NCBI GenBank assembly: GCA_031368465.1
Contig: JANMNT010000183.1
Span: 1-8,601, forward strand
DNA: 8,601 nucleotides
DNA from: UKL13-2 sp031368465
GTDB taxonomy: Bacteria > Pseudomonadota > Gammaproteobacteria > Burkholderiales > Usitatibacteraceae
Reading direction: 5' to 3'
Below the pieces are notes generated by a model. The model made no database searches, was not told where the DNA came from, and worked only from the letters and a program-made list of their open reading frames with translations. Of this stretch, positions 1 through 7,079 are shown piece by piece; position 1 is the stretch's first letter, and every line of letters begins with the position of its first letter. The position numbers and the translations under genes were made by a program.

Positions 1-1905
1 GGTTATGTGCTGCCGATCAAAGCGGTCGCGCGGAAAAAGCCCGCCGCACCCAGCGAATGGGCGTCGTCGTTATGGCCGCTTGCCACCAAATATTTGTATT
101 TGGTCGAAGGTGATTCGCCGGTTGGATTTCGTCTGCCGCTCGCCAGTTTGCCGGTAGTCGCACCGGAAGACGCCGATGTCATCATTCCGGTTGATCCGTT
201 TGATAAAACCGAGGCCCTGGCGGGTAAAGCCGCAGCCAAGGCGGCAAAAGCCGCAGAAAGCGCCAAAAAAACGCCCGCCAAACCGGTTGATAAAACACCG
301 AAAGTCGGTGAGTCGGCCAAAGACCTTGTCCGTACCGCACTTTGTGTCGAGGTGCGCAATGGCATCCTGCACGTTTTTTTCCCGCCACTGGCGCTGCTCG
401 AAGACTATCTGGCGCTGGTTACCGTACTCGAAAAAACCGCGGCGGAAACCAATACCCCGGTGCGCATCGAAGGCTACACGCCACCAAGTGATGCACGCAT
501 CAAGAAATTCGCCGTCACGCCCGACCCGGGGGTGATCGAGTTCAACATCCAGCCTTCAACGTCGTGGCGCGAACTGGTCACCAATACCAAAACACTTTAT
601 GAACAAGCACGTCTGTCGCGCCTCGGTACCGAAAAATTCATGCTCGACGGCAAACACACCGGCACCGGCGGCGGCAACCATGTCACCGTCGGTGGTGTGA
701 CGCCAGCCGATTCACCGATGTTGCGGCGCCCCGATTTGTTGCGCTCGCTGATCACCTATTGGCAAAATCACCCGGCGCTTTCGTATTTGTTCTCGGGTAC
801 CTTCATCGGCCCGACCTCGCAAAGCCCGCGCGTTGATGAAGCCCGCTCCGACACACTCTACGAACTCGAAATTGCGTTTGAACAAATGGACGCCAAGCTG
901 GTTGCCGGCGAAGAGACCGAATTTCCGTGGCTGGTTGATCGTATCCTGCGCAATTGTCTGGTCGACTTGACCGGCAACACCCACCGCGCCGAGTTCTCGA
1001 TCGACAAACTTTATTCGCCTGACGGCCCCACCGGCCGCCTCGGATTGCTTGAGTTTCGCGCCTTCGAAATGCCACCGCACGCCGAAATGAGCCTGACCCA
1101 GACCTTGTTGTTGCGGGCACTCATCGCGCGGTTTTGGAAAACCCCCTACGGCGGCAAAGGCGGTGCAAAGTTGATCCGCTGGGGTACCGAGTTACACGAT
1201 CGTTTTATGCTGCCCTACTTTGTGGTGCAGGATATGAAAGCGGTGATTGATGATTTAAATGCCGCCGGTTATGCCTTCAAACTCGAATGGTTTGCGCCGT
1301 TTATCGAGTTTCGTTTTCCGCGGTTTGGTACGGTGGCGTATCAGGGCGTCGAAATGGAATTACGTCAGGCAATCGAGCCGTGGAACGTGCTCGGCGAGGA
1401 AATGGCCGGCACCAGCACCGCACGTTATGTTGATTCGAGCCTCGAGCGCATGCAGGTGAAGGTTTCCGGCATGTTGCAACAACGCCACGTGGTGGCGTGT
1501 AACGGCCGCGTGGTGCCGTTGACGCCGACCGGCACACCGGGTGAATTTGTCGCCGGGGTGCGTTACCGTGCTTGGGCACCATCCTCGGCACTACATCCGA
1601 CCATCGGGGTGCACGCGCCGCTGGTGTTTGATGTGATCGATACCTGGTCCGGCCGCTCGGTCGGCGGCTGCACGTACCACGTCAGCCATCCGGGCGGACG
1701 CAATTACGCCACTTTCCCGGTCAACGCCAATGAAGCCGAAGCGCGCCGCGTCGCACGTTTCCAAAAGATCGGCCACACACCGGGCAAGCTCGACGTCAAA
1801 CTGGAAGGCCGCAATCCCGCCTTTCCGTTCACACTTGACCTGCGCCGTGCGCCGGATTTTGACAGCGCGCAGCTGATGCCCAAACGATTGCACGACGGGC
1901 AATAG
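1..1905 (+). CDS. DUF2126 (putative amidoligase) / transglutaminase-family protein, 3' part
   Basis: The reading frame is open from the first base (GYVLPIK...), and this sequence continues the conserved family core, so the true start lies upstream of the window; 634 residues are visible. The segment from about residue 110 to the end matches my recollection of DUF2126: the Gly-rich stretch RLGTEKFMLDGKHTGTGGGN (about residues 205-225), GNTHRAEFSIDKLYSPDG (about 325-342), and GGCTYHVSHPGGRNYATFPV near the C-terminus (about 555-575). Full-length members are usually about 1,100 residues, with an N-terminal transglutaminase-like domain that would lie left of the window. Pfam names DUF2126 a putative amidoligase; the family often sits with a circularly permuted ATP-grasp and an alpha-E protein in predicted peptide-ligation operons, but none of those partners is visible here. 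An Ala/Lys/Pro-rich linker lies at about residues 68-108. The reaction and substrate are unproven. The stop is TAG at 1903-1905. Confidence 0.93.
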   Translation, partial: GYVLPIKAVARKKPAAPSEWASSLWPLATKYLYLVEGDSPVGFRLPLASLPVVAPEDADVIIPVDPFDKTEALAGKAAAKAAKAAESAKKTPAKPVDKTPKVGESAKDLVRTALCVEVRNGILHVFFPPLALLEDYLALVTVLEKTAAETNTPVRIEGYTPPSDARIKKFAVTPDPGVIEFNIQPSTSWRELVTNTKTLYEQARLSRLGTEKFMLDGKHTGTGGGNHVTVGGVTPADSPMLRRPDLLRSLITYWQNHPALSYLFSGTFIGPTSQSPRVDEARSDTLYELEIAFEQMDAKLVAGEETEFPWLVDRILRNCLVDLTGNTHRAEFSIDKLYSPDGPTGRLGLLEFRAFEMPPHAEMSLTQTLLLRALIARFWKTPYGGKGGAKLIRWGTELHDRFMLPYFVVQDMKAVIDDLNAAGYAFKLEWFAPFIEFRFPRFGTVAYQGVEMELRQAIEPWNVLGEEMAGTSTARYVDSSLERMQVKVSGMLQQRHVVACNGRVVPLTPTGTPGEFVAGVRYRAWAPSSALHPTIGVHAPLVFDVIDTWSGRSVGGCTYHVSHPGGRNYATFPVNANEAEARRVARFQKIGHTPGKLDVKLEGRNPAFPFTLDLRRAPDFDSAQLMPKRLHDGQ

Positions 1906-1965
1906 TCGCGGGCGACATTGCGCTTGCCTTGATGATGTTGCTGATTTGTTCACGCTGGAATAAAA

Positions 1966-2373
1966 ATGAACATCGACCGCCTTGACCATCTCGTCCTGAC
2001 CGTCAAAAACATCGATGCGACAACGGCGTTTTATGCAAAAACGCTCGGCATGACTGTTGTGACGTTTGCCGCCGGGCGCAAGGCGCTGGCGTTTGGTGCA
2101 CAAAAAATCAACCTGCACGAACACGGAAACGAATTTGAACCCAAAGCGGCGCAACCGACACCCGGCGCAGCCGACTTGTGTTTTATCACGTCGGTGCCGC
2201 TGACCGGGGTGGTCAGCCATCTGGCGTCTTGCGGGGTCAACGTGATCGAGGGGCCGGTTCCACGCACCGGCGCAACAGGCCCGATTGTGTCGGTCTATTT
2301 TCGCGACCCCGATCTGAACCTGATTGAAGTCTCCAATGTGTTGCCGGCGGATGCCGGCAGTGCGGCGCGTTAA
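1966..2373 (+). CDS. VOC-superfamily (glyoxalase/bleomycin-resistance fold) protein
   Basis: This 135-residue protein has two beta-alpha-beta-beta-beta modules typical of the vicinal oxygen chelate superfamily. The first opens with RLDHLVLTVKNIDATTAFYA, the second with ADLCFITSVPL, and the C-terminal strand is DPDLNLIEVSN. Likely metal ligands are His8, His51 (INLHEHG) and Glu121, with Asp in the second-module position often held by His. The length is normal for a single-chain member. The ATG at 1966 is preceded by GGA at 1957-1959, a reasonable ribosome-binding site. It lies 60 bp after the DUF2126 stop on the same strand, so co-transcription is possible but not shown. Its stop overlaps the stop of the convergent desulfhydrase gene. 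Members include glyoxalases, dioxygenases and antibiotic-binding proteins; the substrate cannot be read from this sequence. Confidence 0.92.
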   Translation: MNIDRLDHLVLTVKNIDATTAFYAKTLGMTVVTFAAGRKALAFGAQKINLHEHGNEFEPKAAQPTPGAADLCFITSVPLTGVVSHLASCGVNVIEGPVPRTGATGPIVSVYFRDPDLNLIEVSNVLPADAGSAAR

Positions 2374-3389
2374 ACGTCAAGCACCGGCCGGCGACCAAGC
2401 AACGTTTGTGTGTCGGCAAACATTGACGGCATACCGCCGGTGTGGATGAACAACACGTTTTCGCCTGATTTATAGACGCCCTGCCGGATCAGCCCGATAA
2501 GTCCGGCCATGATTTTGCCGGTATAGGTCGGGTCAAGCGGAATACCCTCAAGCTCGGCGAGCATTTGAATGGCCTCGACCATGCGTTGGTTCGGAAGCGA
2601 ATATTTTGGCCGCCAATAGTTGCCATCGGTTTTCACCAATTCACGCGGCACCTCACCACGCAGTCCCAGCAGCTTCGCCGTCGCCTGTAGTTCGCGATAG
2701 ACCAGCGGCTCCTGATTTTCCGGGTCGCGACTGACACCAATGCCCATCACCGGAATGTGCACGTTGCAACCAAACAAGCCGGCGACGATACCGACGTGGG
2801 TGCCGGAACTGCCGGAGCCAACCACGATATGATCGATGCGCAGTGATTGTTCAAACAGTTGCGCCATGATTTCCTGCACACACGCCACATAACCAAGCGC
2901 GCCGATCGGGTTCGAGCCGCCGCCGGGCACAATGTAGCCGCGTCGTCCCTGCGCGGCCAATGCATCGGCGATCTTTTGCATTTCACCCAGCATATCGCTG
3001 CCCGCCGGCACCACGGTGATGTCTTCAACCCCCATCAACCGGAACATGAAGTGGTTGCCGTTGGCGTCGTCGTGATAACTATTGGGAATACGTTCTTCAA
3101 TGACAAGGCGGCATTTAAGGCCCTCTTTGGCCGCCGCCGCCAGCGTGATGCGGCAATGGTTTGATTGTGGCGCACCGCAGGTAATGAGTGTGTCGGCGCC
3201 GTGTGATAACGCATCGGCCACCAAAAACTCCAGCTTGCGGGTTTTGTTGCCGCCCGGGAACAACCCCAACATATCGTCGCGCTTGATATAGATGTTTGGG
3301 CCGTCGAGTTTGCGGGTAAGGTTCGGCAAAAATTCGATCGGCGTGGCAAATGGCGTGTAACGGCGGCGCGGGAAACGGGACAAATCCAT
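2370..3389 (-). CDS. dcyD: D-cysteine desulfhydrase-like PLP enzyme (ACC-deaminase family)
   Basis: The 339-residue protein is a fold-type II PLP enzyme expected to convert D-cysteine to pyruvate, H2S and ammonia in the cytoplasm. The PLP lysine is Lys49 in GGNKTRKLEF, the Ser of QSNHCR is Ser76, and the phosphate-binding loop is GSGSSGTHVG (191-200). Two positions that separate ACC deaminase from D-cysteine desulfhydrase (Glu and Leu in the former) read Thr290 (DPTYTGK) and Thr317 (FIHTGG), favouring desulfhydrase over ACC deaminase. L-cysteate sulfo-lyase (CuyA) is a related alternative. I chose ATG at 3389 because CCGAGG lies eight bases upstream and MDLSRFPRR is the usual family N-terminus; the frame stays open to a possible ATG at 3431. 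Its 3' end overlaps the VOC gene by four bases, tail to tail. The symbol is by family resemblance. Confidence 0.9.
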   Translation of the reverse strand: MDLSRFPRRRYTPFATPIEFLPNLTRKLDGPNIYIKRDDMLGLFPGGNKTRKLEFLVADALSHGADTLITCGAPQSNHCRITLAAAAKEGLKCRLVIEERIPNSYHDDANGNHFMFRLMGVEDITVVPAGSDMLGEMQKIADALAAQGRRGYIVPGGGSNPIGALGYVACVQEIMAQLFEQSLRIDHIVVGSGSSGTHVGIVAGLFGCNVHIPVMGIGVSRDPENQEPLVYRELQATAKLLGLRGEVPRELVKTDGNYWRPKYSLPNQRMVEAIQMLAELEGIPLDPTYTGKIMAGLIGLIRQGVYKSGENVLFIHTGGMPSMFADTQTLLGRRPVLDV

Positions 3390-3397
3390 GCGGCAAT

Positions 3398-3403
3398 CCT
3401 CGG
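3398..3403 (-). promoter_or_regulatory. Ribosome-binding site deciding the desulfhydrase start
   Basis: On the minus strand CCGAGG stands eight bases before ATG at 3389. This fixes the start at 3389 rather than at the upstream in-frame ATG at 3431, which lacks a comparable site. Confidence 0.65.
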
Positions 3404-3420
3404 GGTTGGTGTGAGCCGAC

Positions 3421-3458
3421 ATTGTACGCATTCAGCCAATCCATAGGCTGTGACAGCC
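3421..3458 (-). promoter_or_regulatory. Possible desulfhydrase promoter with CAGCC/GGCTG half-sites
   Basis: On the minus strand TACAAT (3426-3421) is a fair -10 element about 31 bases before the start codon. No good -35 is visible. Just upstream lies GGCTGT-G-ACAGCC, a 13-bp near-perfect palindrome at 3446-3458, and a further CAGCC at 3433-3437 that forms a second inverted pair with GGCTG at 3446-3450. The position, overlapping the -35 region, would suit a regulator binding site. This is inference from pattern only. Confidence 0.3.
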
Positions 3459-3499
3459 ACGACAATACGTGAACTTCTAACAACCGCGACACTCTCCCT

Positions 3500-3517
3500 C
3501 CCCTGCGCAGGCAGGGG
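3500..3517. repeat. GC-rich hairpin CCCCTGC-GCAG-GCAGGGG
   Basis: A perfect 7-bp stem with a 4-base loop, followed on the plus strand by CCCAATTTTT (3518-3527). On the plus strand it looks like a weak intrinsic terminator, but no plus-strand gene ends here. On the minus strand it reads as the CCTGCCTGCGCAGGGG type of dispersed sequence that yields spurious PCLRRGG peptides. I favour a repeat remnant over a working terminator. Confidence 0.45.
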
Positions 3518-3795
3518 CCCAATTTTTGTTGTGGCATCCTGTCGTGGCATCAAATACAAACCAAAATTGGGTGCTGGCCTGTATCGCAGCGTATCCAGCG
3601 GGGCGCTGGTAAAGGGCAGGTTTTTAGAAGCTCCATTAATTAAAAGTCGTTTATCGGCGGCTGTTTCCAGATGTTTTGTGCTGAAAACGCCCGCCAATAA
3701 ATCACTTTTGTATTGGAAAATCCAATGCCCGGCACGATTTGAGGTGGGGCCGGGATCCTGCGCCTGGTAACGCTGGTGAAACCACGATGGACTGG

Positions 3796-3815
3796 ATTCC
3801 AGCCTACGCTGGAAT
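3796..3815. repeat. Dispersed palindromic repeat (ATTCC...GGAAT type)
   Basis: ATTCCAGC-CTAC-GCTGGAAT is a perfect 8-bp inverted repeat with a 4-base loop, set in the wider context TGGATTCC...GGAATGACGG (3794-3820). Translated, this gives the familiar spurious strings DWIPAYAGMT (plus) and SFQRRLES (minus), seen in many proteobacterial hypothetical peptides. It resembles the ATTCC-N-GGAAT architecture of Neisseria dRS3-type elements and related REP-like repeats. It lies about 56 bp downstream of the comEC stop, a usual place for such elements, and may stabilise or end that transcript as a hairpin; it has no T-tract. Confidence 0.75.
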
Positions 3816-3871
3816 GACGGCCATTTTGACGGCAGGCTCCGTGCTGGCACGACGAGGTTTCTTGAAGATGC

Positions 3872-6331
3872 CTATTCATCCTTTGCCGCGTGTTCCGGCA
3901 TATCCGTCCAATAGCGTTTGCCGGCGCTGCGGTGCGAGGCAACCACGGGTACACCCCTGGCGTCGACCGCAAACTTCAATGTGATCGCACCTTCCCAATC
4001 GGTGCGACGCAGTGGGATGTTGCGTTCGAGGTATCGCGATTCAACCGACGGGTGTGGATGACGGAACCGATTGCGATAGCCGACTGGAATCAGCGCCAAT
4101 TTTGGCTGCACCGCATCGATAAACACCTCCGTTGACGAGGTCTTGCTGCCGTGGTGCGGCACAATCAACACATCCGACTTCAGTTCCGGCGTAAATCGTT
4201 CGAGCAATTCGGTCTCAACCAACTTCTCAACGTCGGCCGTCATGAGAATCGTGCCGCCGGGGGCGGTGATTTTGATCACACAGCCGATATTGTTGGTCTT
4301 GCGGGGCTCATTGTAGTCACCGCTGGTCGGGTGCAACACATCAAATTCCACGCCGTCCCAACGCCAGCCGTCACCGACTTCGCAGCGCATGATTTCATTT
4401 GCGTTTTTTAAGTCTGGCGTATCGGTTGCCATCGACGTCATCACCCATTTTGGGTTACGCGCATCGATGATTGACCGCGCACCACCGGCGTGGTCTTCAT
4501 CGGCATGGGTGATGACAAGCGCATCGAGCCGACCAATCCCCTCCCCGCGCAAATATGGCACCACAATCCGGTTGCCCGAGTCGGCGTCCGGATTCCATTT
4601 TGGCCCGGTGTCATACACCATCGTGTAATTGGCGGTGCGCACCACCGTGGCCAGGCCCTGGCCGACATCGAGTAGTGTCAGCCACAGCTCGCCCGGCTTG
4701 GGCGCCGGGGGCAGCACAAAAAACATCGGCAGCATCGCCAACCCGCCGACCCAGCGAAAGCGCATGCCGCGCGGCAACATCACCATCGCCACACCAACCA
4801 TCGCCAGCACCACCGTCCACGTCTGCGGCGCGTGCGATTGCCAAACGGCGTTTGGCAACTGCGCCAGCCAATCGAGTAGATCGTAAGTCAAACTCATCAC
4901 CACATGCGCGAGGTTCAGCATCGCGTCGAATGGCAGCACCGCACCCAGCAACGTGACCGGCACCACCACCCAACTGACCACCGGAATGGCAATCGCGTTG
5001 GCCAGCGGTGAAATGACAGAGACCTCCTGAAACAAGGCGAGTGTCATTGGCAACAAGCCGAGTGTGACCGCCATTTGTGTGCGGATCGCCGCGCCGCCGA
5101 TACTCATTTTGCCGGGCCGGTTGGTGGTCACATAAAAAATCATCGCCACCGCGCCAAACGACAACCAAAAGCCGGGGGCCAGCACGCACCACGGGTCGAG
5201 CAAAATCACCGCGAATAACGCAAACGCCAAAATGCGTGAGCCGGATATACCGCGTCCGACAAACAACGCCACCGCCACCACCAGCAACATAAAAAACGTG
5301 CGCTGGGTCGGTACCGAAAAACCGGCAATCAACGAATACGCCAACGCGGTTGCCGCACCAACTATCGCCGCGAACCGCTGCGCCGGGAGTCGCACGGCAA
5401 GCCGTGGCAGGCGTGCCCAGAGACGAAAACCGAGCCAATACAGCAATGAGGCGACCATCGTGATGTGCAGCCCGGATATCGACATCAAATGCCCGGTGCC
5501 GGTGCGCCAAAAGGTTTTCCATTGCGCGGCGGGTATGGCATTTTGTTCGCCGATGGCGAGTGCCACCAATACGCCTGCGTAAGGCTCGCCACCGAGTGCC
5601 GCCAACATGCGCTCACGAATTGCCATGCGCAGCTTGTCGACACTGAACATAAAACCGCTGGCTGGTGTGGCGAGTTTTTGATTCACTCCCTTGAAGCGGA
5701 TGTAACCAGTGGCGCGGATGTTGCGCTCCAACGCCCACGCCTCGAAGTCAAAACCGTGTGGATTGGCGGTGCCGTGGGGCCGGCGCAATCGCACCGTCAT
5801 GTGCCAACGCTCGCCCGGCGTAAGTGTCGGCGGTGGCGTTATCTCGCCTGACTTGCGGTCGGTCTCCGGGTACCAGGTCAGCGAAATATTTTCCGGCACA
5901 GAGGCACCCGGCGTGACGACACGCTCCACGCCCAGCAGGAAACGTGTGCCCCGCTCGGTGATGGTGGGCAGACTCGACACTGCTCCAATGACCTCGATAT
6001 CACGCCCCTCCCATTCACGCGCCAATTCCGCCGACAGCCGGACTTCCGCACGATGTTGCGCATAACCCACGCCGAGCGCGCTGCCGCTGACCAGCCAACA
6101 AACGGCCACCAGCGCGGTCAACCAGTAACCGCTACGGGATCTTTCCCGCCAAACCATCAACCCGATTGAGATCACCGCGACAGTCAACGCCGCGCTGACC
6201 AGCCACCACGCCGGCATGAGCGGCAGGCTTGCGCGTGTTTGCAAAAAAAGTGTGCCCAGAATCAGGCCAAGGACAAAAAAGCGCACGGATGATCGGTGGT
6301 TGGCGGAACAATTGATCGGAACAACGGACAA
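3872..6331 (-). CDS. comEC: ComEC/Rec2 DNA-uptake channel protein
   Basis: An 819-residue inner-membrane protein expected to carry single-stranded DNA into the cytoplasm during natural transformation. Order of domains: N-terminal hydrophobic segments (about 16-90), a DUF4131-like soluble region (about 95-215, with RRPHGTANPHGFDFEAWALERN at its end), the Competence membrane domain (about 240-540, with HLMSISGLHITM at 281-292), then a metallo-beta-lactamase-like domain (about 548-790). The last keeps LDVGQG (554-559), HADEDH (609-614), TADVE around Asp699, HHGS (726-729) and RHPHP (757-761), so the metal-binding residues look intact. Length is normal for gammaproteobacteria. The start is uncertain: the first possible codon is TTG at 6331, with an in-frame TGA two codons upstream, and GTG at 6286 (V16) is the next good choice; neither has a strong ribosome-binding site. 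It is divergent from the DUF2062 gene. Whether the organism is competent cannot be told from comEC alone. Confidence 0.95.
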   Translation of the reverse strand: MSVVPINCSANHRSSVRFFVLGLILGTLFLQTRASLPLMPAWWLVSAALTVAVISIGLMVWRERSRSGYWLTALVAVCWLVSGSALGVGYAQHRAEVRLSAELAREWEGRDIEVIGAVSSLPTITERGTRFLLGVERVVTPGASVPENISLTWYPETDRKSGEITPPPTLTPGERWHMTVRLRRPHGTANPHGFDFEAWALERNIRATGYIRFKGVNQKLATPASGFMFSVDKLRMAIRERMLAALGGEPYAGVLVALAIGEQNAIPAAQWKTFWRTGTGHLMSISGLHITMVASLLYWLGFRLWARLPRLAVRLPAQRFAAIVGAATALAYSLIAGFSVPTQRTFFMLLVVAVALFVGRGISGSRILAFALFAVILLDPWCVLAPGFWLSFGAVAMIFYVTTNRPGKMSIGGAAIRTQMAVTLGLLPMTLALFQEVSVISPLANAIAIPVVSWVVVPVTLLGAVLPFDAMLNLAHVVMSLTYDLLDWLAQLPNAVWQSHAPQTWTVVLAMVGVAMVMLPRGMRFRWVGGLAMLPMFFVLPPAPKPGELWLTLLDVGQGLATVVRTANYTMVYDTGPKWNPDADSGNRIVVPYLRGEGIGRLDALVITHADEDHAGGARSIIDARNPKWVMTSMATDTPDLKNANEIMRCEVGDGWRWDGVEFDVLHPTSGDYNEPRKTNNIGCVIKITAPGGTILMTADVEKLVETELLERFTPELKSDVLIVPHHGSKTSSTEVFIDAVQPKLALIPVGYRNRFRHPHPSVESRYLERNIPLRRTDWEGAITLKFAVDARGVPVVASHRSAGKRYWTDMPEHAAKDE

Positions 6332-6387
6332 ACATCACGCGCAGTCTTGATGATGTGCCCCAACTAACGCCAACGGTTCGGCTTGCG

Positions 6388-6418
6388 CTGACATCAGTAA
6401 CGCCGCCTGTGCGATAGT
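6388..6418 (+). promoter_or_regulatory. Possible promoter for the DUF2062 gene
   Basis: CTGACA (6388-6393) resembles a -35 box and TG-C-GATAGT (6410-6418) an extended -10, with a spacing of 19 bases, longer than ideal. Transcription would begin near 6425, leaving a leader of about 48 bases with seven T residues at 6456-6462. It lies in the 141-bp divergent gap shared with comEC. Confidence 0.35.
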
Positions 6419-6472
6419 GTTGCCATCCACATTCACCCGTCACCGCTGCCACCGGTTTTTTTGTCAGGCACC

Positions 6473-7018
6473 ATGAAACGCTTCCTTCGCGACAAGCTTC
6501 CCAAACCAGAATCGATTCTTGAGAACAAATACCTGACCTGGCTAAAGCCCTGGCTGGGACACCCGCGTCTGTGGCATATGCACCGGCAGAGTGTGGCGCT
6601 GGGCGTGGCGATCGGCATTGTCACCGGCGTATTACCCGGACCGGTACAAATTCTGCTGGGTATCATTGTGGCGATCCCGTTTCGCGCCAACATTCTCGCC
6701 GCCGCCGCCGCAACGTTTTACACCAACCCGTTTACCTTTATCCCGCTTTACATTCTTGCGTATTCGGTTGGCACACTGGTCACCGGCGAACCGATGGCAA
6801 ATCTGGTGCCGCCGGATTTGTCTTTTTCCTGGTCGGCGCCGTGGCAGCTGATTCCCAATATGTTTCACTGGTTCGGCCAATTGGGTATGACGTTATTGGT
6901 CGGGCTGGTCATCCAAACCACGGTGCTGGCGCTGTTGGGTTATTTCGCCACGCGTATCATCTGGCGTGTGGTGGTGACCAAAATGTGGCGCACCCGCCAC
7001 ACCCGGAAACGTTGGTAA
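6473..7018 (+). CDS. DUF2062 membrane protein
   Basis: A 181-residue protein recognised as DUF2062 by its N-terminal pattern (MKRFLRDKLPKP, then HPRLWHMHRQSVALGVAIG), the LPGPVQILLG segment (54-63) and the ITNP-like motif TNPFTFIPLY (84-93). Hydrophobic segments lie at about 41-68, 72-103 and 140-166, with a basic C-terminal tail, so it is an inner-membrane protein. Its biochemical role is unknown. I chose ATG at 6473, preceded by AGG at 6466-6468 (a short spacing); a TTG at 6461 would add four residues and fits the family less well. From memory, DUF2062 genes commonly neighbour comEC in Gammaproteobacteria, and that pairing is kept here. The next gene, the glycosylase, follows after 61 bp with no terminator visible between them. 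Confidence 0.9.
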   Translation: MKRFLRDKLPKPESILENKYLTWLKPWLGHPRLWHMHRQSVALGVAIGIVTGVLPGPVQILLGIIVAIPFRANILAAAAATFYTNPFTFIPLYILAYSVGTLVTGEPMANLVPPDLSFSWSAPWQLIPNMFHWFGQLGMTLLVGLVIQTTVLALLGYFATRIIWRVVVTKMWRTRHTRKRW

Positions 7019-7079
7019 ATGCCCTGCCTACGATGTCGTTTATCATCCTTGGATACTCGCTAGTGAATGAAGATTGTTT

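Larger units (their letters stand above)
3390..3871. other. Gene-free region with several hairpins
   Basis: About 480 bp between the desulfhydrase start and the comEC stop. No ORF here has a plausible start and ribosome-binding site or resembles a protein family; the open frames translate to low-quality sequence, including PCLRRGG- and WIPAYAGMT-type strings that come from dispersed repeats. It holds perfect hairpins at 3500-3517 (7-bp stem), 3595-3609 (6-bp stem), 3712-3726 (6-bp stem) and 3796-3815 (8-bp stem). Parts are visibly more AT-rich than the flanking genes (for example around 3630-3650 and 3690-3725). Confidence 0.75.

Noticed and set aside
1591..2220. 209-codon open frame on the minus strand
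   Set aside because: It lies antisense across the 3' end of the DUF2126 gene and most of the VOC gene, both of which have clear family matches; its translation resembles no protein.
3518..3528. Intrinsic terminator after the 3500-3517 hairpin
   Set aside because: The T-tract is separated from the stem by CCCAA and no plus-strand gene ends upstream, so there is nothing for it to terminate.
3450..3770. 106-codon open frame on the plus strand in the gene-free region
   Set aside because: It begins with GTG, has no ribosome-binding site and crosses the hairpins; there is no family resemblance.
3035..3850. 271-codon open frame on the minus strand
   Set aside because: It runs through the hairpin-rich spacer and out of frame into the desulfhydrase gene; its only familiar string (SFQRRLES) comes from the dispersed repeat.
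4611..5522. 303-codon open frame on the minus strand inside comEC
   Set aside because: It is an alternate frame of comEC in GC-rich DNA; the comEC frame carries all conserved motifs through this stretch.
6442..6462. Terminator or attenuator before the DUF2062 gene (short ACCG/CGGT stem followed by seven T)
   Set aside because: A 4-bp stem is too weak to support a terminator, and it would sit between the likely promoter and the start codon without a leader peptide or known ligand.
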